Source of the DNA: Alphaproteobacteria bacterium UBA2784
GTDB lineage: Bacteria > Pseudomonadota > Alphaproteobacteria > Micropepsales > Micropepsaceae
Direction: 5' to 3'
Assembly: GCA_002352285.1 (NCBI GenBank)
Contig: DEIC01000104.1
Location: 478 to 9,288 of the forward strand
Length of the DNA: 8,811 bases
The notes under the pieces are model-generated. The model saw nothing but the letters and a program-made list of their open reading frames with translations. It made no database searches and was not told where the DNA came from. A program made the position numbers and the translations under genes. Within the stretch, counting starts at the first letter, position 1; each line of letters starts with the position of its first letter. Shown here one piece after another: positions 1 to 5,750 of the stretch.

Positions 1-525
1 CTGACGCGCGCCTTTGCAGATGCCACCATCCTGCGCCCGTCTGTCGTGTTCGGGCCAGAGGACGGCTTCTTCAACAAGTTTGCAGCGCTTGCGCGCTATA
101 CCCCGGCGCTGCCGCTTTATGGCGGCGGCAATACGCGCTTTCAGCCTGTCTATGTCGGCGATGTGGCCGATGCGATCGTCAATGCGCTGGCAAGTGATGC
201 GGCGCGCGGCAAAATCTATGAGCTGGGCGGCCCGCAGATTTTTACGTTCAGGGAATTGATGGAGCTGATCCTGAAAGAAACCGGCCGCAAACGCCTTCTG
301 GTGCCGCTGCCGTTCTTTGTGGGCACGCTGAATGCGGCGATCCTGGGCCTTCTGCCCAATCCGCTTGTCACGATGGATCAGATCAAGCTTCTGAAGTCTG
401 ATAATGTGGTGGCGGATGGTGCGCCTGGCCTGAAGGATCTGTGCGTCACGCCTTCGGCGCTGGAGCTTTATCTCTCCGATTATCTGGTGCGTTTCCGCCG
501 CACGGGCCAGTTTGCCCGCGCCTGA
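1..525 (+). CDS. NDUFA9-like NAD(P)-binding epimerase family protein (5' truncated by window edge)
   Basis: The reading frame is open from base 1 to a TGA at 523-525, giving the last 174 residues; the start and the N-terminal glycine-rich dinucleotide-binding motif lie outside the window. The visible part has the atypical short-chain dehydrogenase signature: ILRPSVVFGPEDGFFNKF near the start (a conserved segment after the catalytic region), then FQPVYVGDVADAI, the typical hydrophobic-Val-x-Asp-Val-Ala-x-Ala segment of NAD-dependent epimerases. This combination, with the C-terminal extension (LLPNPLVTMDQIKLLKSDNVV), matches bacterial proteins annotated as 'complex I NDUFA9 subunit family'. The mitochondrial relative is an accessory subunit of respiratory complex I. 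In bacteria the role is not settled, and a quinone-related or nucleotide-sugar substrate is equally possible. The next gene follows within a few bases on the same strand, suggesting co-transcription. Family assignment is firm; the substrate is unknown. Confidence 0.85.
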   Translation: MTRAFADATILRPSVVFGPEDGFFNKFAALARYTPALPLYGGGNTRFQPVYVGDVADAIVNALASDAARGKIYELGGPQIFTFRELMELILKETGRKRLLVPLPFFVGTLNAAILGLLPNPLVTMDQIKLLKSDNVVADGAPGLKDLCVTPSALELYLSDYLVRFRRTGQFARA

Positions 526-529
526 CGGC

Positions 530-1441
530 TTGCCGGAATTCCTCTGGATTGCGCTGACCATCATGGCGGCGCTGATGCTGGCGCTGCGCACGGCCGCCCA
601 GAAGCATCTGGGGCGAACGCTCTCCACCGACGCGGCAACCTATGTGCGCTATCTCTTTGCGCTGCCGCTGGCCGGCGTGTGGATGCTGGGGCTGCATCAG
701 GGCTTTGATCTTTCCTTTGTGCCGGTAACGGGTGAGGCGCTTTTCTTCATCGCTCTCATCGCCGCCGGTCAGATTTTCGGCACGCGATTTCTGCTGCTGG
801 CGCTCCATGCGCGCAATTTCGCGGTAGGCGTGGCATGGTCAAAGACCGATGTGGTGCAGGCGGCAATGTTTGAGATCGTGGTGCTGGGCAGCGCCATTTC
901 GTGGGGTGGCGGTGCAGCGATCCTGCTCGCAACCCTTGGCGTTGTGATGATGAGCATGAAGGGCGAGGGCCATCCCCTGCGCCTTCTGCTGGCGGGTATG
1001 CGCGAGAAAAGCGCGCTCTATGGAATTCTGTCGGGCACAAGTTTTGCGGTGGCGGGCGTTGCCGTGCGCGGCGCCAATCTGTCGCTGGCCGGCGGCGAAC
1101 CCTTCATGCCGGCGGCTCAGGCGCTCACGATCACGCTGGCGCTGCAGGTGGTGGCGTTGGGTGCGTGGCTTGTGTGGCGCGAGCGGCAGTCCTTTGGGGC
1201 GATTGCGCGCGCCTGGCGTGTGGGCCTGTTTGCGGGGGTAACGGGCACGCTGGCTTCCATCGGCTGGTTTGTGGCGATGGCGCTGGAAAGCGTGGCGCAT
1301 GTGCGCACGCTGGGTCTGGTGGAGTTGCTGTTCAGCTTCCTGATCGCGCGCGTGCTTTTTCACGAACGCGCGACGCCGCGCGAAATCGCAGGCGTGATGG
1401 TGCTGTCGGCGGGCATTGCGCTGTTGATGCTGGGCAGGTGA
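530..1441 (+). CDS. EamA/DMT-family ten-helix membrane transporter
   Basis: This is an inner-membrane protein of about 303 residues built almost wholly of hydrophobic segments, as expected for the drug/metabolite transporter superfamily, with ten helices formed from two EamA repeats. The first half ends near VVMMSMKGEG and a charged loop (MREKSALYG) opens the second repeat. Family-like motifs are AWSKTDVVQAAMFEIVVLG in the first repeat and TLGLVELLFSFLIARVLFHER in the second. Members export or import small metabolites, amino acids or drugs; the substrate cannot be read from sequence. The start is uncertain. There is no upstream ATG, and the first ATG (563) would cut into helix 1. TTG at 530 gives MPEFLWIALT, which keeps the whole helix and leaves 4 nt after the preceding stop. 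TTG at 512 would overlap that stop by 14 nt. No clear ribosome-binding site precedes any of the three, so coupling to gene 1 is likely. The stop is TGA at 1439-1441. Confidence 0.85.
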   Translation: MPEFLWIALTIMAALMLALRTAAQKHLGRTLSTDAATYVRYLFALPLAGVWMLGLHQGFDLSFVPVTGEALFFIALIAAGQIFGTRFLLLALHARNFAVGVAWSKTDVVQAAMFEIVVLGSAISWGGGAAILLATLGVVMMSMKGEGHPLRLLLAGMREKSALYGILSGTSFAVAGVAVRGANLSLAGGEPFMPAAQALTITLALQVVALGAWLVWRERQSFGAIARAWRVGLFAGVTGTLASIGWFVAMALESVAHVRTLGLVELLFSFLIARVLFHERATPREIAGVMVLSAGIALLMLGR

Positions 1442-1464
1442 GGAGACCTCAAGCGATCCACTTT

Positions 1465-1515
1465 CGCCTCCCCCTTGGGGGAGGCGGATTTGCGCTCTTG
1501 CGCAAATCGGTGGGG
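1465..1515 (+). repeat. Hairpin-rich intergenic repeat, left unit
   Basis: Three elements lie end to end. Stem A is a perfect 10-bp inverted repeat, CGCCTCCCCC (1465-1474), a TT spacer, then GGGGGAGGCG (1477-1486). Stem B is a perfect 9-bp inverted repeat, GATTTGCGC (1487-1495), a 4-nt loop, then GCGCAAATC (1500-1508). A CGGTGGGG tail follows at 1508-1515. The same order occurs on the opposite strand at 1551-1617, so this is one half of an inverted pair. It starts 24 bases after the transporter stop. Stem A could slow or end transcription, but no T-run follows it, so it is not a classical intrinsic terminator. The layout resembles REP-like dispersed intergenic repeats of alphaproteobacteria as I recall them; copy number cannot be seen here. 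Confidence 0.75.
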
Positions 1516-1550
1516 GGCACCATCAACAAGCGCAATACAGTGTCCCGCAA

Positions 1551-1617
1551 CCCCACCGGACTTGAGCTTCGCAAACGCTCACTCAAGTCCCGCCCCCCCT
1601 TTTATCAAAGGGGAGGC
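1551..1617 (-). repeat. Hairpin-rich intergenic repeat, right unit (inverted relative to the left unit)
   Basis: Read on the minus strand, this unit repeats the left unit's order. Stem A is at 1592-1617: 10 of 11 positions pair, with a CCCCTTT/AAAGGGG core at 1596-1602 and 1607-1613 around a 4-nt loop, and it begins GCCTCCCC as in the left unit. Stem B is formed by GGACTTGAG (1558-1566) and CTCAAGTCC (1582-1590). The tail is CGGTGGGG on the minus strand (plus-strand CCCCACCG, 1551-1558). The stems are kept while their sequences differ (GATTTGCGC in one, GGACTTGAG in the other), so structure seems to matter more than sequence. The tails of the two units can also pair with each other (1508-1515 with 1551-1558), which would fold the gap into one large structure. 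The unit ends 19 bases short of the RNase T2 stop codon. Confidence 0.72.
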
Positions 1618-1636
1618 ACAAGAGAACGTTTCCCCC

Positions 1637-2386
1637 TTACCTCACCGGCTTCATCGTCACGCGGTCGCGGCGGCACTCGGCGCGCGTCACCGATGCCGAG
1701 CAATTGATCGGTGAAAGATCGCGCGACAGGCAGATGCGCACTTCGTCCAGCTCCTTGCCGCTGCAGGTAACCGTCACCATCGCATTAGACATGCCGGGAT
1801 TGGCATCGATAAACGCGCGGCGGATTTCAGCGGGCGACAGCGTCAGATGATCGGTCACCACGCGAAACTGCGGCGGAATGGCAATCGCGTCATGGGCACG
1901 CCGCACCAGCGCAAAATAGGCGGCTTGCGTAAGACCCGTGCAGGTGCCGTGCTTGCGCCATTGATGGCCGATCAGCCCCGGGCTCGGCATGATGTCGAGC
2001 ATGGTGTCAATCGTGGGGTTGTCCACGCGCTGCGGCTCGGACGAGGGGCAGAACTCCGGCCAGTCTGATGTGCGCTGCGGCCACAGCCCGTGCACGATAA
2101 AGGCAAAGGGCCGCCCCGACCTGCATTGCATGTGATCGCGCGCGCCCTCTTCACTGGCGCAATAGGTAGGCGACCACGAAAGTGAGAGCACATAGAACGA
2201 AAAATCGCTGCCCGCCGCATCGGGAGAAACATCAGAGCGGGGCGCTGGCGACGGCGCATCAACAGAGACCGCCTGCGGGGCGGGTTGTGGCGCATCCTCA
2301 TCGCCGACACCTGCAAGGCGCAGCGTGCCCAGAAGGGCGGCAAGCCCCACCAGCGCCAGCGTTGTCCATTGATTGCGGTCAGGCAT
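1637..2386 (-). CDS. Ribonuclease T2 family protein, exported or membrane-anchored
   Basis: The 249-residue product carries both active-site blocks of the RNase T2 family, which cleaves RNA without base specificity through a 2',3'-cyclic phosphate. Block I is FIVHGLWPQ with catalytic His99 and Trp102. Block II is HQWRKHGTC (141-149) with Lys145 and His146. The usual Glu in block II (HEWxKHGTC) is Gln142 here. FYVLSLSWSPTYC at 64-76 is the typical first strand of the fold. Residues about 8-27 form a hydrophobic segment after a short charged N-terminus: a signal peptide or anchor, with no obvious cleavage motif. A Pro/Ala/Asp/Ser-rich linker follows at about 29-60. Eight cysteines (76, 88, 113, 149, 208, 219, 229, 238) suit a disulfide-bonded periplasmic protein. 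The ATG at 2386-2384 has GGAG 10 nt upstream, inside the end of uppP, whose stop is only 3 nt away. The gene is therefore probably read from the uppP transcript. It converges on the transporter across the repeat pair. Confidence 0.9.
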   Translation of the reverse strand: MPDRNQWTTLALVGLAALLGTLRLAGVGDEDAPQPAPQAVSVDAPSPAPRSDVSPDAAGSDFSFYVLSLSWSPTYCASEEGARDHMQCRSGRPFAFIVHGLWPQRTSDWPEFCPSSEPQRVDNPTIDTMLDIMPSPGLIGHQWRKHGTCTGLTQAAYFALVRRAHDAIAIPPQFRVVTDHLTLSPAEIRRAFIDANPGMSNAMVTVTCSGKELDEVRICLSRDLSPINCSASVTRAECRRDRVTMKPVR

Positions 2387-2389
2387 GGA

Positions 2390-3190
2390 TTACGCGCTCC
2401 AGAGATAGGCCAGCATCGCGCCGCCCACCACGATGCGATACCAGGCAAACGGGGCAAAGCCGTGGCGCGACACAAAATCAAGCAGCGTGCGCACGACAAC
2501 CCACGCCGAGATGAAGGCCATCACGAAACCCGCTGCAATCAGGCCCAGACTGTCCGTCGTGAATTCACCCCAGCCTTTATAAAGGTCATAGGAGAAGGCG
2601 GCGAGCATGGTGGGGATCGCAAGGAAGAATGAGAATTCTGCCGCCGCGCGGCGCTCCACCCCGATCAGGAGCGCGCCCATGATGGTTGCGCCAGAGCGCG
2701 ATACGCCAGGAATAAGCGCGAGTGCCTGAAAAATGCCGACGCCAAGCGTGGTTGAAAGCGGCAGATTGTCGGCCGATGCATGGCGCGGTGTTTTCACCAC
2801 GCGCTCGATCACAAGGATCAGCACGCCGCCCACAATCAGCATGACCGCCACGATCATGGGATCATAAAGCACGCGCTTGATGACATCATGCAGCAAGAGG
2901 CCCGCAATCGCGGCGGGTACAAAGGCAAGCACAAGGCCCAGCGCAAAGCGGCGCGACTTGGGATCGCTGGGCAGCGTGACCGTCACCTTCCACAATTTTT
3001 CGAAATAGATGGCAACGACCGCCAGGATCGAGCCCAGCTGGATCATTACTTCAAAGGCATGATTGGGCGTTCCGTCAAAGCCCAGAATGTCGGCAAAGAA
3101 AATCAGATGCCCGGTCGAAGACACGGGAATGAATTCCGTCAGCCCCTGAATAAGGCCAAGGATCAGCGCAAGAAGATATTGCTCCAGCAC
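2390..3190 (-). CDS. uppP: Undecaprenyl-diphosphate phosphatase (BacA/UppP)
   Basis: This integral inner-membrane enzyme removes a phosphate from undecaprenyl diphosphate, regenerating the carrier lipid for peptidoglycan and surface polysaccharides; overproduction in other bacteria gives bacitracin resistance. The family's two signatures are clear. QGLTEFIPVSSTGH at 15-28 is the (E/Q)xxxE motif with Gln15, Glu19 and His28. PGVSRSGAT at 161-169 has the conserved Arg165. The rest is a run of hydrophobic helices, and the 266-residue length is typical. The frame is open to a TTG at 3277, but that would add a charged 29-residue extension absent from the family. GTG at 3190-3188 gives MLEQYLLALILG, which aligns with the usual N-terminus, so I chose it. 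The ribosome-binding site there is weak (GGGG about 6 nt upstream). The stop (2392-2390) is 3 nt before the RNase T2 start. The gene is divergent from the hydrolase, and the roughly 100-bp gap should hold both promoters. Confidence 0.95.
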   Translation of the reverse strand: MLEQYLLALILGLIQGLTEFIPVSSTGHLIFFADILGFDGTPNHAFEVMIQLGSILAVVAIYFEKLWKVTVTLPSDPKSRRFALGLVLAFVPAAIAGLLLHDVIKRVLYDPMIVAVMLIVGGVLILVIERVVKTPRHASADNLPLSTTLGVGIFQALALIPGVSRSGATIMGALLIGVERRAAAEFSFFLAIPTMLAAFSYDLYKGWGEFTTDSLGLIAAGFVMAFISAWVVVRTLLDFVSRHGFAPFAWYRIVVGGAMLAYLWSA

Positions 3191-3294
3191 GAAAGCCCCG
3201 CTTGGATGATACGCCCGGATGGAGCGCGCGCGATCCTTGCCGCTTTCGGAGAAAAATACCAGTTGCGGTTTGGGCAAGGTAAAGGAGAGCCATC
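3191..3294. promoter_or_regulatory. Divergent intergenic region between uppP and the alpha/beta hydrolase gene
   Basis: This 104-bp gap separates two genes read away from each other, so promoters for both must lie in it or inside the flanking genes. I looked for -35/-10 pairs on both strands and found no convincing match with correct spacing. A short A-rich stretch (about 3251-3258) is the most AT-rich part. The functional call rests on gene layout only. Confidence 0.4.
3282..3287 (+). promoter_or_regulatory. Strong ribosome-binding site for the alpha/beta hydrolase
   Basis: AAGGAG lies 7 nt before the ATG at 3295, close to the ideal Shine-Dalgarno sequence and spacing. It fixes the start of the hydrolase gene and is the clearest ribosome-binding site in the window. 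Confidence 0.75.
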
Positions 3295-4119
3295 ATGGAA
3301 AACCGGTTCATCCAGAGTGGCGGCGCGCGCCTTCATGTGGCGCAGTTCGGCGCACACATGAGCCCCTCTGCTGTGCCCGTCCTCTTCCTGCATGCCGGCG
3401 TGTGCGACAGCCGCATGTGGGGCGTCAATGCGCGTCTTCTGGCGATGAGCCGTCGCGTGGCCGCGTTTGACCGGCGCGGCTTCGGGCAGACGCAATCACC
3501 TGACGAGCCCTTTGATGCGGTCAGTGATGTAACTGCCGTGATGGATGGGCTGGGCATGGAAAGGGCCGTGCTGGTCGGCTGTTCGATGGGCGGCATGGTG
3601 GCGCTGGATGTGGCGGTGACGCACCCATCGCGCGTGGCAGGCCTTGTCCTCATCAATGCGGCAGTCAGTGGCGCAACCGAACCTGACGACAGCGCCCATC
3701 AGCCCAGATCGCTGCTGGCAGCGCTGGAGGCGGCCGGCCGCGCCCGCGATCTCGACCGCATCAATGAATTAGAGGCGCAACTCTGGCTCGATGGGCCCTT
3801 CGAGGCGCCGGGCCGGGTAAGCGGGGCCGCGCGCGCCCTTTTTCTCGACATGAATGCGAAAGTGCTGGCCCATCCGCCACTCACACAGGAACGCCCGCCG
3901 CCGGGCGCCTATGCGCATCTGGGCGCACTGAAAATTCCGGCCTTGGTACTGACCTCGCCGCTGGATCTCTGGGTCATGCAGCGGATCAGCGAGACGATCG
4001 CCGCATCCATTCCGGGGGCGGAATTAAAGGCGCTTCCCGGCACTGCCCACCTGCCCAGCCTGGAGGCTCCCAGCCTTCTTCAGCCCATTCTGGACGAATT
4101 CATTGGCAGGATCAGGTAG
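3295..4119 (+). CDS. Alpha/beta-fold hydrolase of unknown substrate
   Basis: The 274-residue protein has a complete catalytic triad in the standard order. The nucleophile elbow is GCSMGG with Ser97, the acid is probably Asp224 in TSPLDLWV, and the base is His252 in GTAHLPSLEAP. The oxyanion region is FLHAGVCDSRMW (31-42), with His-Ala-Gly where many family members have His-Gly-Gly. FDRRGFGQT (58-66) is the usual Arg-Gly-x-Gly strand-loop. A cap-domain-like, Ala/Arg/Glu-rich helical stretch spans about 130-200. There is no signal peptide or membrane helix, so the protein is cytoplasmic. The family includes esterases, enol-lactone hydrolases, dehalogenases and C-C bond hydrolases; nothing here picks among them. 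The start is fixed by a strong AAGGAG site. Two in-frame TAG stops lie in tandem at 4117-4122. It stands alone, divergent from uppP and 188 bp before gltD. Confidence 0.88.
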   Translation: MENRFIQSGGARLHVAQFGAHMSPSAVPVLFLHAGVCDSRMWGVNARLLAMSRRVAAFDRRGFGQTQSPDEPFDAVSDVTAVMDGLGMERAVLVGCSMGGMVALDVAVTHPSRVAGLVLINAAVSGATEPDDSAHQPRSLLAALEAAGRARDLDRINELEAQLWLDGPFEAPGRVSGAARALFLDMNAKVLAHPPLTQERPPPGAYAHLGALKIPALVLTSPLDLWVMQRISETIAASIPGAELKALPGTAHLPSLEAPSLLQPILDEFIGRIR

Positions 4120-4136
4120 TAGTCAGATAGTCTCAA

Positions 4137-4225
4137 ATCGGACATAAATCAGAAGTGATGCGCCCAGGATCAGTCTGTTGGATGGATACCAGCCTCTTAA
4201 TAGGACAACATATCTGACATAAATC
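4137..4225 (+). repeat. Pair of 14-bp direct repeats (ATCNGACATAAATC) upstream of gltD
   Basis: ATCGGACATAAATC at 4137-4150 and ATCTGACATAAATC at 4212-4225 differ at one base, with starts 75 bp apart. In a GC-rich genome an AT-rich 14-mer repeated 13/14 within 90 bp is unlikely by chance. The spacing (about seven helical turns) and position ahead of the gltDB operon fit two binding sites for a transcription regulator, perhaps with a DNA loop. The repeat is not itself palindromic. I do not recognise it as a known site. Confidence 0.6.
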
Positions 4226-4267
4226 GCCAGATTCCACTTTGCGCATCATTTTCTTTCGTCTATAGCC

Positions 4268-4301
4268 AATCCCAAGTTCTTTCCTTGCAGGATTTGGGAT
4301 T
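4268..4301 (+). promoter_or_regulatory. Inverted repeat in the gltD translation-initiation region
   Basis: AATCCCAA (4268-4275) is the exact reverse complement of TTGGGATT (4294-4301), with an 18-nt loop, and one G-U pair could extend it inward. The right arm contains the only Shine-Dalgarno-like bases (GGGA, 4296-4299) 8 nt before the gltD ATG. If transcribed, the hairpin could hide the ribosome-binding site. It could equally be an operator, or chance. Confidence 0.4.
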
Positions 4302-4307
4302 CGGGCG

Positions 4308-5750
4308 ATGGCGGCCGAGAAAATGCTGAAATTCACAGGGCTTGGCCGGTCCATGCCCGACAAGCGCGACGCTGGAGCGCGCAAGGGCGACTTCCACGAA
4401 ATCTATGGCGAATTCATCGCCGAGAAGGCGGCAGCCCAGGCCAGCCGCTGCTCGCAATGCGGCGTGCCCTTCTGTCAGGTCCATTGCCCGCTTCACAACA
4501 ACATACCGGACTGGCTGAAGCTGACGGCAGAGGGCCGCCTTGAGGAAGCCTACGAGCTTTCATCCGCCACCAATTCAATGCCGGAGATTTGCGGCCGCAT
4601 CTGCCCGCAGGATCGCCTGTGCGAAGGTAATTGCGTGATCGAGCAATCGGGCCACGGCACGGTCACGATCGGCGCGGTCGAAAAATACATCACCGAAACG
4701 GCGTGGTCGAAGGGCTGGGTCAAGCCCATTGCCGTCGGCAAACCAACCGGCCGTTCTGTCGGCATCATTGGCGCAGGCCCTGCCGGGCTTGCCGCCGCCG
4801 AGGAGCTGCGCCGCAAGGGTCACGATGTCCATATCTATGACCGCTATGACCGCGCGGGCGGATTGCTGATTTACGGCATCCCGAACTTCAAACTCGAGAA
4901 AGACGTCGTCCAGCGCCGCACGCAGCGCCTCGCCGACGCGGGCATCCACTTCCATCACAACGCCGATATTGGCCGCACGCATCAATTTGCTGATCTGCGC
5001 GCCCGCCACGATGCGATGCTGATCGCAACCGGCGTCTATAAAGCCCGCGCGCTTGAGGTGCCCGGCGCAACCCTGCCGCAGGTTCTGCCTGCGATGCGCT
5101 ATCTCACCGCCGCCAACCGCATAGGGCTGGGCGATGTAGTGCCCGATCATGCCAGCGGCCTTCTCGATGCAAAAGGCAAGCGCGTTGTCGTTATCGGCGG
5201 CGGCGACACGGCGATGGATTGCGTGCGCACAGCCATCCGTCAGGGCGCATCATCCGTTTCGTGCCTCTATCGCCGCGACCGTGCCAACATGCCGGGTTCC
5301 CTGCGTGAAGTCGCGCATGCCGAGGAAGAGGGCGTCAACTTCATCTGGCTCTCCCAGCCGGTTGAGATCACCGGCAAGACGAAGGTGGAAAAGGTGCGCG
5401 CCCACCGCATGCGCCTGGGCCTTGCCGATGCCAGCGGCCGCCAGACGCCGGAGGAAATTCCTAACTCAACTTTCAGCCTCGACGCCGATCTCGTCATCAG
5501 CGCGCTGGGCTTTGAACCGGAGGACTGCCACGGCCTCTTTGGTGAAAAGGCTTTGGCGTTGTCTGGTGCAGGCACCATCAGCGCCGATCCGCGTACGAAA
5601 GAAACTTCGGTCCCCGGCATCTATGCAGCGGGCGACATTGTGCGTGGCGCGTCACTGGTCGTCTGGGCGATCCGCGACGGCCGTGATGCCGCGCGCGCGA
5701 TCGACCGCGCGCTGGCGAAGATGACGAAGACGGCAATGGCGGCGGAATGA
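4308..5750 (+). CDS. gltD: Glutamate synthase (NADPH) small subunit, GltD
   Basis: GltD takes electrons from NADPH through FAD and iron-sulfur clusters and hands them to GltB, which makes glutamate from glutamine and 2-oxoglutarate. The N-terminal iron-sulfur domain shows two cysteine groups, Cys48/51/56/60 (CSQCGVPFCQVHC) and Cys95/99/105/109 (CGRICPQDRLCEGNC), the expected ligands of the [4Fe-4S] clusters. The FAD-binding Rossmann motif is GAGPAGLAAAEE (155-166). The NADPH-binding motif is GGGDTAMD (297-304). The second FAD contact is AGDIVRGASLVVWAIRDG (441-458). The length of 480 residues is normal, and all motifs are intact. I chose ATG 4308 because GGGA lies 8 nt upstream; ATG 4323 (giving MLKFTG) is a possible alternative. 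The last bases overlap the gltB start in an ATGA, so the two subunits are probably translationally coupled. The alternative, a stand-alone GltD-like oxidoreductase, is ruled out by the adjacent gltB. Confidence 0.96.
   Translation: MAAEKMLKFTGLGRSMPDKRDAGARKGDFHEIYGEFIAEKAAAQASRCSQCGVPFCQVHCPLHNNIPDWLKLTAEGRLEEAYELSSATNSMPEICGRICPQDRLCEGNCVIEQSGHGTVTIGAVEKYITETAWSKGWVKPIAVGKPTGRSVGIIGAGPAGLAAAEELRRKGHDVHIYDRYDRAGGLLIYGIPNFKLEKDVVQRRTQRLADAGIHFHHNADIGRTHQFADLRARHDAMLIATGVYKARALEVPGATLPQVLPAMRYLTAANRIGLGDVVPDHASGLLDAKGKRVVVIGGGDTAMDCVRTAIRQGASSVSCLYRRDRANMPGSLREVAHAEEEGVNFIWLSQPVEITGKTKVEKVRAHRMRLGLADASGRQTPEEIPNSTFSLDADLVISALGFEPEDCHGLFGEKALALSGAGTISADPRTKETSVPGIYAAGDIVRGASLVVWAIRDGRDAARAIDRALAKMTKTAMAAE

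Larger units (their letters stand above)
4120..4307 (+). promoter_or_regulatory. gltD-gltB leader and promoter region
   Basis: This 188-bp non-coding stretch is visibly more AT-rich than its surroundings, as expected for a promoter region ahead of an operon. It holds a 14-bp near-perfect direct repeat and an inverted repeat, listed separately. A possible promoter is TTGCGC (4239-4244), 16 nt, TATAGC (4261-4266), but only 3 of 6 and 4 of 6 bases match the consensus, so this is weak. No intrinsic terminator for the upstream hydrolase gene is visible. Confidence 0.5.

Noticed and set aside
839..1363. A 174-codon minus-strand open frame inside the transporter gene
   Set aside because: Antisense shadow with His/Gln/Arg-rich composition and no domain; the plus-strand frame encodes clear membrane helices.
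1465..1486. Perfect 10-bp hairpin as an intrinsic terminator for the transporter gene
   Set aside because: There is no T-run after the stem on the plus strand, so I left it as part of the repeat unit; a terminator role remains possible but unsupported.
901..1707. A 268-codon plus-strand open frame running from the transporter gene across the repeats
   Set aside because: It overlaps the transporter in another frame, runs through the hairpin repeats and into the RNase gene antisense, and its Gly/Arg/Cys-rich product has no family features.
3128..3148. UppP first acidic position is Gln (QGLTE) rather than Glu as in E. coli
   Set aside because: The family motif allows Glu or Gln here, so this is normal variation and not a sign of inactivity.
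3191..3277. N-terminal extension of UppP from a TTG at 3277
   Set aside because: The extra 29 residues are polar and charged and not part of the family; GTG 3190 restores the standard length and N-terminus.
4133..4496. Two short minus-strand open frames (83 and 78 codons) over the gltD leader and start
   Set aside because: They overlap gltD antisense and each other, have no good ribosome-binding site, and resemble no known protein. The leader looks regulatory instead.
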